NCBI GenBank assembly: GCA_017647975.1
Contig: JAGCJL010000056.1
Location: 1-56,071, forward strand
Source of the DNA: Bacteroidaceae bacterium
GTDB lineage: Bacteria; Bacteroidota; Bacteroidia; Bacteroidales; Bacteroidaceae
Direction of reading: 5' to 3'
Length of the DNA stretch: 56,071 bases
Positions 8,663-16,103 of the stretch are shown piece after piece (within the stretch, counting starts at the first letter, position 1; each line of letters begins with the position of its first letter). Made by a program: the position numbers and the translations under genes. Below the pieces are notes generated by a model. That model was not told the DNA's origin. It did not search any database and worked only from the letters and a program-made list of their open reading frames with translations.

Positions 8663-9406
8663 TCAGTCACATAATATTTTGTATTTCTTCAAGCCTATCT
8701 TATGGAAGAAATAATTTAATGAAACTCCCAGAACACCTAATCCATAGATAATACTATTTTTAATCTTTATAGATGATGCTTCGGGAAAATATTTCGTAGG
8801 ACAAGTTATTTCTGCAATTTCGTAACCTTTATTACATATTTGTGCAATAATCTGATTGTCAAATACGAAATTGTTTGAACATTTTTCATAATTCACAGTT
8901 TTGAGTATTTCAGATGAGAAAGCTCTGTATCCTGTATGATATTCTGCAAGGTGATTATTCATCAAAATATTTTGGAAAAAAGTTAGGATTCTATTGCTTA
9001 TGTATTTGTAAATAGGCATTCCACCCTTAAGCGCTCCCTTGCCTAAAATTCGTGAACCAAAAACCACTTTATAAACATCGTTGGCAATAAGGTATGCCAT
9101 TGAATGTATTAATTGAGGTGTATATTGGTAATCGGGATGTAACATTATTATTATGTCTGATCCAAGTTCCAAAGCTTTATTATAACAACTTTTTTGGTTG
9201 CCACCATAACCTTTGTTCTTGTCGTGGATTATTATATGTTTTATTCCCAGCTTATGTGCTATTTTTACTGTAGAGTCGGAACTTTTGTCATCAACAATTA
9301 CTATATGGTCTACAATGTCAAAAGGTATTTCGTTGAATGTCTTTTCTAAAGTGCTTTCAGCATTGTAAGCTGGCATAACAACTGTTATTGTTTTGTTCTT
9401 GATCAT
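8663..9406 (-). CDS. Family 2 glycosyltransferase (DPM1-like)
   Basis: Predicted GT-A fold enzyme that transfers a sugar from a nucleotide donor, probably to a polyprenyl phosphate as in DPM1/GtrB-type enzymes. Visible motifs are TVVMPAYNAESTL at the start, IVDDKSSDST for donor binding, MLHPDYQYTP as the DxD-like site, and HTGYRAFSSEIL as the acceptor region. At 247 aa it lacks the C-terminal membrane pair of GtrB; only one weak hydrophobic stretch is left near the end. The start overlaps the upstream membrane protein gene by 50 bases, so they are translationally linked. The region is clearly more AT-rich than its neighbours. Confidence 0.88.
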   Translation of the reverse strand: MIKNKTITVVMPAYNAESTLEKTFNEIPFDIVDHIVIVDDKSSDSTVKIAHKLGIKHIIIHDKNKGYGGNQKSCYNKALELGSDIIIMLHPDYQYTPQLIHSMAYLIANDVYKVVFGSRILGKGALKGGMPIYKYISNRILTFFQNILMNNHLAEYHTGYRAFSSEILKTVNYEKCSNNFVFDNQIIAQICNKGYEIAEITCPTKYFPEASSIKIKNSIIYGLGVLGVSLNYFFHKIGLKKYKILCD

Positions 9407-10523
9407 ATTCTTTGCGTAATAATATTTCTAAAATAAAAGGGAAACAAAAAATGTAGTAGGATATATCTGCCCCGCAATATAAGAATGCTGTTATTCCAAT
9501 ATTTAATATTGAATAAACAACGTGATACGAAATTATTGCAAAAAACAGTAATGTTGTCAAAAATATAACATCAAACTTTTTTCTCAATATTATAGGTATC
9601 AAGAATGTGGCGATAATAAATATTATAATATGCTTAAAAGGAATAAGCATTTCTCCTTGAGTTATGAACGGATTGTATTGCAAGAATAAAGCAGAGTCAA
9701 ATGCTATAAGTGGTATGAATGTGATAGCAAAAGAGAGCAAAAAGCATAAACACCAATTTGTAAATTTTAAAAAACTGATTTGTTTAGAGAAAATGATTTT
9801 CATTCCCCATAAAATCATAGGAATAATGAAGATGTTTCGTGTTGAAAATATTATTCCTCCAAATATCGCATTTGCATAGAATTTCGATTTTGATTGTTTT
9901 TCTAGATCTTTTAGATTAAGAAAATATAGCAAGAATATTATAGAATTAAAGAGTATTGTACTTCTTGTAATTATTTCATAGTATATTGTTATTGATGATA
10001 GAATAAGTATGAAAATGAGTGTATTCTTCTCTTTTGTTATTTTTCTATTTTTTATATAAAAGTATAAAAGCCATATGGCAAGGATGCTCATCCAACCAAT
10101 TTCTTGTATCAAATAGAATGGATATGACAATAAGAAATATATAGGCATAGGACCTGGATAGTTTCCCTCGGGGCTATGTACAGCGTATGGGTATATTCCT
10201 TGGTGGACAGCATCCCAGAAAATCTGTATCATCTCCCAGCGGTCAACTCTTATGTTTTGTACAGGAATAATTTGAAAGATTACAATGCTAAATATAGTAA
10301 TACCACCGAATAAATATAGCCATACACTATTGGATATATATATTTTTTTTTTTGAGCACAACCATAGGGTGGTGGATACAGCTATATTGAAGAAGGCAGT
10401 GCTGAATAATGCGACAGGGAACGAAACCCTAAACGAATATTTGAAAACGAAAAGACTGCATATAATAGACCATATTATGAATGCAATAATCTTCTTTTTG
10501 TCTTTTAGGATAGTCGTTACCAT
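9357..10523 (-). CDS. Polytopic membrane protein, probable GT-C type glycosyltransferase
   Basis: A 388-aa protein with about ten or more hydrophobic segments. Between membrane segments near residue 95 lies RVDRWEMIQIFWDAVHQGIY followed by PYAVHSPEGNYPGPMPIYF, resembling the first periplasmic loop of lipid-linked-sugar-dependent GT-C enzymes (GT87/DUF2029-like). With the DPM1-like gene next to it, a two-step scheme is plausible: the cytosolic enzyme loads a lipid carrier, and this protein transfers the sugar outside the membrane. This is inference; the family was not confirmed. Very low GC and a canonical private promoter at 10593-10624 suggest acquired DNA. Confidence 0.6.
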   Translation of the reverse strand: MVTTILKDKKKIIAFIIWSIICSLFVFKYSFRVSFPVALFSTAFFNIAVSTTLWLCSKKKIYISNSVWLYLFGGITIFSIVIFQIIPVQNIRVDRWEMIQIFWDAVHQGIYPYAVHSPEGNYPGPMPIYFLLSYPFYLIQEIGWMSILAIWLLYFYIKNRKITKEKNTLIFILILSSITIYYEIITRSTILFNSIIFLLYFLNLKDLEKQSKSKFYANAIFGGIIFSTRNIFIIPMILWGMKIIFSKQISFLKFTNWCLCFLLSFAITFIPLIAFDSALFLQYNPFITQGEMLIPFKHIIIFIIATFLIPIILRKKFDVIFLTTLLFFAIISYHVVYSILNIGITAFLYCGADISYYIFCFPFILEILLRKEYDQEQNNNSCYASLQC

Positions 10524-10592
10524 TGGACTTCTTTATATAAGAATGGTGAATTAATTTTCTAAAGAAATTTTTTGTATGAATTGTGCGTTTCA

Positions 10593-10624
10593 CAAAGATA
10601 ATGATTTTCTATAATATTGCCAAA
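10593..10624 (-). promoter_or_regulatory. Promoter of the glycosyltransferase cassette
   Basis: Read on the minus strand there is TTTG (10621-10624), a 20-base spacer and TATCTTTG (10593-10600), a full match to the Bacteroidetes promoter consensus. It lies 70 bases before the membrane protein gene. Confidence 0.75.
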
Positions 10625-10678
10625 ATTCTTAATGGATTTATGAACTATTTCTCATTACCAATATAATGTGTTCTAAAT

Positions 10679-10695
10679 GAAAGGGACTGTCCCTT
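10679..10695. repeat. Short perfect inverted repeat near the gene-fragment breakpoint
   Basis: AAGGGACTGTCCCTT forms a 6-bp stem with a 3-base loop. It sits between the cassette promoter and the 3' end of the truncated glycosylase copy. It may be a small hairpin, or a trace of whatever created the breakpoint; there is no partner at the other side of the cassette. Confidence 0.4.
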
Positions 10696-10710
10696 ATTTA
10701 TTAGTAGATG

Positions 10711-10860
10711 TTATACTTTTGCAATGTTTTTATTTATCCAGTTCGGATAAAAATATTCCATAGACCACCTTGCTTGTAGCGGTGGAAAACTGCCAAGCAT
10801 AAGAATCTTTGCGTTTTGTGGCAGAAATGGCTCTAACGGGTGTCTTTCAGTAATTGGCAT
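10711..10860 (-). pseudogene. Truncated copy of the uracil-DNA glycosylase family gene (first ~45 codons)
   Basis: The frame begins MPITERHPLEPFLPQNAKIL and continues MLGSFPPLQARWSMEYFYPNW. It parallels the N-terminus of the intact gene at 7933-8523 almost residue for residue, then diverges after PNWIN and stops six codons later, before the rest of the catalytic domain. DNA identity over the shared part is clearly lower than protein similarity and third positions differ, so this is not a very recent duplication. A -7 type box (TAACTTTG, 10897-10904) lies upstream. It is unlikely to make an active enzyme. Confidence 0.85.
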
Positions 10861-10966
10861 GCTTGTATGAAAATTGTATGGCTGAAATTTTAACTCCAAA
10901 GTTAAACATTTTGTACAAAACAGTGAATACCTTCCTTGTGTTTTACAAGTTATTGCCAAAATAATG

Positions 10967-10974
10967 TATTTTTG
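10967..10974 (+). promoter_or_regulatory. Probable -7 box of the sirtuin gene
   Basis: TATTTTTG matches TAnnTTTG and lies 30 bases before the start codon at 11005. A TTG at about 10953-10955 would be an imperfect upstream element with a shorter spacer than usual. Confidence 0.45.
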
Positions 10975-11004
10975 CTGAAAGAATAAATTTTCATAGTTAA
11001 GTTT

Positions 11005-11715
11005 ATGAAACAACAGAAAAAGATAGTAGTATTTACAGGTGCAGGTGTCAGTGCTGACAGTGGTATCGCAACCTTTCGTGATGCCGACGGGCTTTGGGCT
11101 AACTACCGTATTGAGGAGGTGTGTACTCCCGAGGCTTTAAAAAACGACAGGGCTAAGGTTATCGAGTTCTATAATCTGCGTCGCAAGGAGTCGCTTACAA
11201 AGAAACCTAATGAGGGGCATATAGCCATTGCCGAGATGGAGCAGTGGGCCGATGTGTGTGTGATTACCCAGAACGTGGATAACCTGCACGAACAGGCTGG
11301 CTCAACGCGTGTCGTGCATCTGCATGGTGAACTTATGAAGTTGCGTTCCGAAGTTAATCCTGAACTTATTTATAATATCAATGAAGGTTGGGAGCAAAGC
11401 CTTGATGAACGTGGTGAGGATGGTGAGTTGCTACGTCCGCATATAGTCTTCTTTGGCGAGGATGTACCTATGTTTGAATTGGCAAGCAGAATTGTTGAAC
11501 ATGCCGATATTCTCATTGTTGTGGGTACATCATTGGCTGTATATCCTGCAGCATCATTGGTTTACTTCGTGCGTAATAAGGAGATTCCTATCTATCTTGT
11601 TGATCCAGGTATGCCGGACACTTCTATGATTCAAAACCCTTTGATCCACATAAAGGAACGTGGTGCTGTGGGTGTTCCACTTTTGTTGGAGAAACTGCGT
11701 AAAGAGTTGGCATAG
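11005..11715 (+). CDS. cobB: NAD-dependent protein deacylase (sirtuin, CobB-like)
   Basis: Removes acyl groups from lysines using NAD+. The 236-aa protein has the sirtuin fold motifs: VVFTGAGVSADSGIATFRD for NAD binding, VITQNVDNLHEQAG with the catalytic His in VHLHGEL, RPHIVFFGEDVP and VVGTSLAVYPAASLV. The zinc-binding cysteine pairs of many sirtuins are missing between HLHGEL and RPHIVFFGE, where only a short segment without CxxC is seen, as in the compact zinc-less Bacteroidales/E. coli-like versions. It stands alone between the gene fragment and a strong terminator. Confidence 0.93.
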   Translation: MKQQKKIVVFTGAGVSADSGIATFRDADGLWANYRIEEVCTPEALKNDRAKVIEFYNLRRKESLTKKPNEGHIAIAEMEQWADVCVITQNVDNLHEQAGSTRVVHLHGELMKLRSEVNPELIYNINEGWEQSLDERGEDGELLRPHIVFFGEDVPMFELASRIVEHADILIVVGTSLAVYPAASLVYFVRNKEIPIYLVDPGMPDTSMIQNPLIHIKERGAVGVPLLLEKLRKELA

Positions 11716-11718
11716 TTT

Positions 11719-11757
11719 CATAAAAATAGCGGGTTCACGAAACCCGCTATTTTTATG
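11719..11757. terminator. Bidirectional terminator after the sirtuin gene
   Basis: ATAAAAATAGCGGGTT and AACCCGCTATTTTTAT form a long stem with a loop of about 5 bases and a T tract on both strands. It separates the sirtuin gene from the ilvB-leuB remnant that ends at 11771 on the other strand. Confidence 0.88.
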
Positions 11758-11770
11758 AGATGGTTTGTTC

Positions 11771-12046
11771 TTAAATGTTTCTTGCAATAAAATCTCCCAC
11801 TTCGTTGGTTGTAGATGGCTTGATTCCTTCAGGGGCTATATCCTCTGTGACAACATTCTGTTCTATTGATAGGTTGACGGCTTTGCGTATAGCGGCTCCG
11901 GCTTCTATGTCGCCGCCTGGATAGCCGAACATGGTATCAACCCCTTCGGCAAGCAGAGAACGTATTACAGCCTCTGCTCCGCTGATGCGTGGCAGCTCTT
12001 TGGGAAATGATGTTGTGGAATGTGTTGGGCTTTCTGAAAAATCCAT
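11771..12046 (-). pseudogene. ilvB head fused in frame to leuB tail (deletion scar of branched-chain amino acid operon)
   Basis: A 91-aa open frame made of two unrelated enzyme ends. Residues about 20-45 (ISGAEAVIRSLLAEGV then DTMFGYPGG) are the start of the acetolactate synthase large subunit IlvB. From about residue 46 (AGAAIRKAVNLSIEQNVV, then TEDI and TTNEVGDFIARNI) the sequence is the C-terminus of 3-isopropylmalate dehydrogenase LeuB. Neither catalytic domain is complete: IlvB would need about 550 residues and LeuB about 350. The simplest reading is a single deletion that joined ilvB near codon 45 to the last part of leuB. The junction is near 11911. A BCAA-type leader with attenuator is intact upstream. 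Confidence 0.85.
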
Positions 12047-12074
12047 TTTGTATAATAGGCTTTATTATTATTCA

Positions 12075-12105
12075 AAGAGCCTCTCTCCGTTGGAGAAAGG
12101 CTCTT
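12075..12105 (-). terminator. Attenuator hairpin in front of the ilvB-leuB remnant
   Basis: Minus-strand arms AAGAGCCTTTCTCC and GGAGAGAGGCTCTT form a 14-bp stem (one G-U pair) with a 3-base loop, 40 bases after the leader peptide stop. The 5' arm includes CCTTTCTCC, complementary to GGAGAAAGG at 12134-12142, so a competing antiterminator can form. The trailing U run is short (UCUUUGAAU), so termination may be weak or factor-assisted. Confidence 0.72.
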
Positions 12106-12133
12106 ATATATTATAATGTTTATATACATACAA

Positions 12134-12143
12134 CCTTTCTCCC
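12134..12143 (-). promoter_or_regulatory. Antiterminator arm of the leader
   Basis: GGGAGAAAGG directly after the leader stop codon can pair over 9 bp with CCTTTCTCC in the 5' arm of the attenuator hairpin. ACGGG next to it can pair with CTCGT within the leader codons, giving the usual 1:2 / 2:3 / 3:4 alternatives of a translation-coupled attenuator. Confidence 0.6.
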
Positions 12144-12144
12144 G

Positions 12145-12201
12145 TCATCTGCACAAGACCACGAGATTTAGGCTATTGAGAATATATAAACTGTTATACA
12201 T
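12145..12201 (-). CDS. Leu/Ile/Val-rich leader peptide (18 aa)
   Basis: The frame reads MYNSLYILNSLNLVVLCR followed by TGA. Eight of 18 residues are Leu, Ile or Val, including LVVL near the end, as expected for a leader whose translation reports charging of the branched-chain tRNAs. It precedes an antiterminator/terminator pair and a remnant of ilvB and leuB, so sequence and context agree. If ribosomes stall at the Leu/Val codons, the antiterminator arm at 12134-12143 is freed and the downstream hairpin is prevented. Too short for standard gene callers. Confidence 0.72.
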   Translation of the reverse strand: MYNSLYILNSLNLVVLCR

Positions 12202-12255
12202 AAATTCTGTCTTTTTGCTTGTTGCGGATGCGAATGTAATAGCATTTTTTTTAAA

Positions 12256-12282
12256 CAAAGAAAATCCATACTTTTTATCAAA
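12256..12282 (-). promoter_or_regulatory. Candidate promoter of the BCAA leader
   Basis: On the minus strand TTTG (12279-12282) is followed after 15 bases by TTTCTTTG (12256-12263), one mismatch from TAnnTTTG but with a spacer shorter than the usual 19-20. It lies 55 bases before the leader peptide. The rest of 12202-12372 shows no gene. Confidence 0.4.
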
Positions 12283-12372
12283 AGATTTGCTTGTTTTGTA
12301 TAAAATAATGCTATTTGCAAATGTAGTGTGGTAGAGAAAGAACAGAATTTAGCTGGAAAAAGTTATGAATAA

Positions 12373-13278
12373 TCAATCTTCGAGGAACACTTCGTAACGA
12401 TTGAGCATCATTATTGGGTTGTATGCTCTTTTTACTTGACGCAGTCCCGGATCACCTAAGTCCTCTTCGCGGTTCACAAATGTTATATCGGGATGCTCTG
12501 TGAGTATGTCATTCACAAACATGCGGTTGATGGCTTCGCTTGAACCGGCAATCTCATGGTTGGCTTTCTCTATGTGTACATAAAGAGTGTCACCAAAAAT
12601 CTCTCCAAGAGTGAAAGCTGCTATTTTACCTTCAATTCTAAGAACTCCTGCGGGTTGGTTGTATCTAACCAGATTACCTACAGTTGCCATACATTGCCAA
12701 TGTTCATAACAACGCATGTTGTCTTCGCGTTTTTTTTGACAGTCACGATTGCTGGCAAGGAATTTTATTATCTCTTTGGTGTCGTCAAGTGTACAACGGT
12801 TATACTTGTATGTGGGTTGTTCGGTAATGAACTTATTGTAACGGTTACGTTTCTTGTTAAGTGCTTTTCCTTGCAGTGTAGCAAGTGATTGTGCATTGTA
12901 GATGTAATCACTCCATTGTGGCAGATGCGTATTGGAATGGTTGGGTAATAGTTGCCTGATCTCCTCAATAAACTCCTCCGGTACTGCTGTCAGGCGTAGC
13001 TTTGTGTTATTTTCCTTACAATATTCCTGTAACAACTTTATGGACTTTTCAAAAGGTAGTTCTCCTATGGGTGCCAAAAATGATTCACTTTCCATGTCCA
13101 TCTGCGATTTGCAGGAAATGAAAAGCGTATTTTGTTCTATGGCATATCTGTATCCCATGAAACGTGACCACATGATAAGGTTGCCCGGAGTGTAATCACA
13201 GGAACGTGTCATGCTTTTTGCCATGAACGGTAAAAGGTCGTTGAGAGAGTCTATGGTTACGGGAGTAAAGTTCAGCAT
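12373..13278 (-). CDS. DUF2156 domain protein (GNAT-like acyltransferase fold)
   Basis: A 301-aa cytosolic protein of the DUF2156 family, related to the C-terminal catalytic domain of phosphatidylglycerol lysyltransferases (tandem GNAT folds). Visible features are NLIMWSRFMGYRYAIEQNTL, the YIYNAQSLATLQGKALNKKR stretch with NRYNKFI, and the C-terminal acyltransferase part GKIAAFTLGEIFGDTLYVHI with VNREEDLGDPGLRQVKRAYN. No membrane domain is attached, so it is not an MprF itself. The substrate is unknown. It lies 60 bases downstream of the yidC-linked hypothetical gene on the same strand. Confidence 0.85.
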   Translation of the reverse strand: MLNFTPVTIDSLNDLLPFMAKSMTRSCDYTPGNLIMWSRFMGYRYAIEQNTLFISCKSQMDMESESFLAPIGELPFEKSIKLLQEYCKENNTKLRLTAVPEEFIEEIRQLLPNHSNTHLPQWSDYIYNAQSLATLQGKALNKKRNRYNKFITEQPTYKYNRCTLDDTKEIIKFLASNRDCQKKREDNMRCYEHWQCMATVGNLVRYNQPAGVLRIEGKIAAFTLGEIFGDTLYVHIEKANHEIAGSSEAINRMFVNDILTEHPDITFVNREEDLGDPGLRQVKRAYNPIMMLNRYEVFLED

Positions 13279-13339
13279 CTCTATCTGATTATTTAATTAT
13301 AAAAAGGGTAACCTTTTTATTTGGTCACCCTCTATGAAC

Positions 13340-13969
13340 TTATTTTTTCTCGATTTCTTCGGCTTTTGGACGTGGCTCCTTCTTTGCCAATTTGATAATG
13401 TTATATACATAGTCGGTCATCCACTCTTGAGAATAACCAAGTTTCTCCTTGTATTGACGTACTGTATATACTGTTCTGTATGTTGCTTCGTCTTTCCAGT
13501 TGTTTTTGGTGAGAATGTCTGCTACCACTTTCTCAGTCATTCCATGAAGTAGTTTATGCATGAAACCGGGAACTCGGAATTTCCATTTCATCAGGTTGCC
13601 TACAAGCATCATCAAGTCGTTGTTGAAACCTTGGAAAGCGAACAGGTAAGGTTGTACATCCTGTATCTTCTTGCAGTTCTTCTTTATTGAAGCATCAATC
13701 TCTTTGAAGAATGTGTCGTTCAAACCGTATAGTTGTTCAAGCATTTTCTTGCAACGTCCACGCTCTGCAACGCCTAATTTGTTATTCTGTGTTGCTACTT
13801 TTAATGTACGTTTGAATGTCGCAAGGTCGGGGAGCATGCCAATGTTGGTAATACCCAAATTTGCAGCAAGTACAGATTGGTAATATACGCGGATAAGAGT
13901 CATGAAATCCTCCATGCCACCTACGCGTTCTACATTTTGTTTTTTCTTGAAAAAATTAAATAATCCCAT
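13340..13969 (-). CDS. Conserved hypothetical protein following yidC
   Basis: A 209-aa basic, mostly helical protein that I do not recognise as a named family. It starts MGLFNFFKKKQ, without a signal peptide, and contains GMEDFMTLIRVYYQSVLAAN, FKEIDASIKKNCKKIQDVQP and FMHKLLHGMTEKVVADILT. It starts 2 bases after the yidC stop, which suggests translational coupling and a role linked to membrane protein insertion or ribosome contact; that is inference from position only. The lysine-rich tail KKEPRPKAEEIEKK is disorder-like. Confidence 0.75.
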   Translation of the reverse strand: MGLFNFFKKKQNVERVGGMEDFMTLIRVYYQSVLAANLGITNIGMLPDLATFKRTLKVATQNNKLGVAERGRCKKMLEQLYGLNDTFFKEIDASIKKNCKKIQDVQPYLFAFQGFNNDLMMLVGNLMKWKFRVPGFMHKLLHGMTEKVVADILTKNNWKDEATYRTVYTVRQYKEKLGYSQEWMTDYVYNIIKLAKKEPRPKAEEIEKK

Positions 13970-13971
13970 TT

Positions 13972-15912
13972 TTATTTATTCTTTTTTGCGTTTCTTTCTC
14001 TTTTGATTCTCTCTTGCTCCTCAAGCATCTTTTTCTGTTGCTCTTGTAAAGCTTCAAGGCGTGACATCATGTTCATCTGCTTTTTGGGGTTGTTCTTGTT
14101 CTTTTCGGCATAAGCCTCCATTTTTGTCAACAACTCCTGCTCATTTACGCTCTTTCTTAGGAAAATGTAGATAAACACGCTCATGAGGGTTGATATGAAG
14201 TAATAGAAGTTCAAACCGGCTGAGTATTCGTTGAACATGAAGAAGAACATAACCGGCATCAAATACATCATCCAACGCATAATCTTCTGCTGCTGCTCCA
14301 TTTCGGGGCTACCGCCCATGCTTGGCTGCATCTTGCTTGTGTAATAAGTGTTTAGTATCTGTGTTACACAGAACAATAGACAGAACAAACTGATATGGTC
14401 ACCGATGAGCCAAATTGGAGTGTCCCAGCTGATGATTGCATCATAAGCCGAAAGGTCATGTGCCCATAAGAAACTCTGCTGACGCAACTCTATTGCATTA
14501 GGAACAAAATTGAATAGGGCAATGAATATTGGCATTTGGATTAACATAGGCAAGCAACCGCCCATTGGGCCTGCACCATATTGTGAATATAGCGACATGG
14601 TCTCTTGCTGTTTCTTTAATGCGTCTTCCTGCTTAGGGTATTTTGCGTTTATCTCGTCTATACGTGGTTTCAATGCACGCATCTTAGCCGAAGATATGTA
14701 TGATTTCTTTGTGAATGGATATACAATGATTTTTACAATAAGTGTCAATAGTATAAGTACTATACCCATGTTCAGGCCAAGGCTTGACAATCCATCGAAC
14801 AGATACATGATGAAATAGCGGTTGATCCAACGCACGATTGGCCATCCGAAATAGATTAGTTCTTCAAGCTCAAGATCGTTGCCGGCGTTTATAGCCATTT
14901 CGCTACTCTCTTGTAGAATACTGAACTTGTTAGGGCCAAAATAGAACTGGAATGTTGTTGCATTCTTGCCGGTTGGGTCAAATGGTGCAGTCATAGTTGT
15001 TGAACAGCTTTTGAGAATGTTCTTTCCTTTCTCAACAATCTTTGAACTGACATTTACATTATCAAACTGTTCCCCAGCAATGAAAATACAAGAGAAGAAC
15101 TGGTTCTTGTAGGCAATCCAACTCATTGGCTCCTCGAGAATCTCTTTGTCATCTTTCATCTCGCTGAGATAATCAGCATCGTCATCTATTGGCTTGTATG
15201 TTAGGCTTGAGAATCTCTGTTCAAAATCATATCCTTGTTCCTGTTGGCGTACAATCTGTTTCCAATCAATCTCAACACTCTTTTTTGAACTTAATATTTC
15301 GTCCATGTTATGAGCATCTACATTCAGGTCAAGCATGTAGCTCTCTGGACGTAGGGTATATTTGAAATCGATAAATCTGTCGCCTCCGAATGGGAAACGC
15401 ATTGTTACACAACTGTCGTTATGCTCTACAACCTTTGCAAAAAGGTGTTCTGTGTCAATGTTTTTGTAACCTTGCTTGCCTTCAAATACAAAGTACATGG
15501 CATTGTCGCCTTTGTTGTCTGTATTGGCATCAAGTTTGTCAGTGTCGGAAAAAAGAACAAGATTGTTGCCATTGCGATCCTTGTAGTCCTTGAGCGATGC
15601 TGAAACAATGCGGCTGCCGAGTGTTGAAATATTTATGTCAACTTTGTCGTTTGACAATGTAACAACTTTCTCTTCTCCGTTCAATACGTTAAAAAGAATG
15701 TTTGTTGTGTCGCTCTTCTGCTTTTCAAATTCAGCCAGTTCCTTTTCTGCTGCTTTTTGCTGTTCCAATTCTTTAACCTTCTCGACAAAAGCTATAGAGT
15801 CTTGACGATGCTGTTGTGCAGCAAGGTCTTCGGGTGATGGCTGGTTAAGAGAAAAATAACCTATGAGGACAATACCAATAAGAATGTATCCTATAATACT
15901 TTTTTTATCCAT
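13972..15912 (-). CDS. yidC: Membrane protein insertase YidC
   Basis: Inserts and folds inner-membrane proteins, alone or with Sec. The 646-aa protein has the Gram-negative layout: an N-terminal membrane helix (IIGYILIGIVLIGYFSL), a large periplasmic beta domain to about residue 350, then the conserved five-helix insertase core (MGIVLILLTLIVKIIVYPFT, SLYSQYGAGPMGGCLPMLIQ, MPIFIALFNF and LMPVMFFFMFNEYSAGLNFY) with the positively charged cytosolic hairpin. A long Lys/Glu coiled tail (QEQQKKMLEEQERIKRERN) follows, typical of Bacteroidetes and thought to touch the ribosome. Confidence 0.97.
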   Translation of the reverse strand: MDKKSIIGYILIGIVLIGYFSLNQPSPEDLAAQQHRQDSIAFVEKVKELEQQKAAEKELAEFEKQKSDTTNILFNVLNGEEKVVTLSNDKVDINISTLGSRIVSASLKDYKDRNGNNLVLFSDTDKLDANTDNKGDNAMYFVFEGKQGYKNIDTEHLFAKVVEHNDSCVTMRFPFGGDRFIDFKYTLRPESYMLDLNVDAHNMDEILSSKKSVEIDWKQIVRQQEQGYDFEQRFSSLTYKPIDDDADYLSEMKDDKEILEEPMSWIAYKNQFFSCIFIAGEQFDNVNVSSKIVEKGKNILKSCSTTMTAPFDPTGKNATTFQFYFGPNKFSILQESSEMAINAGNDLELEELIYFGWPIVRWINRYFIMYLFDGLSSLGLNMGIVLILLTLIVKIIVYPFTKKSYISSAKMRALKPRIDEINAKYPKQEDALKKQQETMSLYSQYGAGPMGGCLPMLIQMPIFIALFNFVPNAIELRQQSFLWAHDLSAYDAIISWDTPIWLIGDHISLFCLLFCVTQILNTYYTSKMQPSMGGSPEMEQQQKIMRWMMYLMPVMFFFMFNEYSAGLNFYYFISTLMSVFIYIFLRKSVNEQELLTKMEAYAEKNKNNPKKQMNMMSRLEALQEQQKKMLEEQERIKRERNAKKNK

Positions 15913-16070
15913 ATCTTTGAACTTATGTTATATTTGATGTTTATTTGCATTTCAAACTGCAAATATACGCAAAATAACTTAAGTAACACTGATTATAATG
16001 GTAAAAAGAAAAAAATATCTCTTTATGGTTGTTAAAAAAACAATTATTTTTTAAAATTGCTAAATTATGT

Positions 16071-16078
16071 TATCTTCG
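16071..16078 (+). promoter_or_regulatory. Probable -7 box of the DUF3078 gene
   Basis: TATCTTCG, one mismatch from TAnnTTTG, lies 25 bases before the start codon. The 190-base divergent region to yidC shows no other feature. Confidence 0.4.
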
Positions 16079-16103
16079 CATTTGAAATAAAAAACGGAAA
16101 ACT

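Noticed and set aside
10561..10710. Insertion sequence at the edge of the glycosyltransferase cassette
   Set aside because: Apart from a short inverted repeat there is no transposase, no matching terminal repeat and no target duplication.
12116..12334. Plus-strand frames opposite the BCAA leader
   Set aside because: They have no domain or promoter, and the minus strand has a coherent leader, antiterminator and promoter arrangement.
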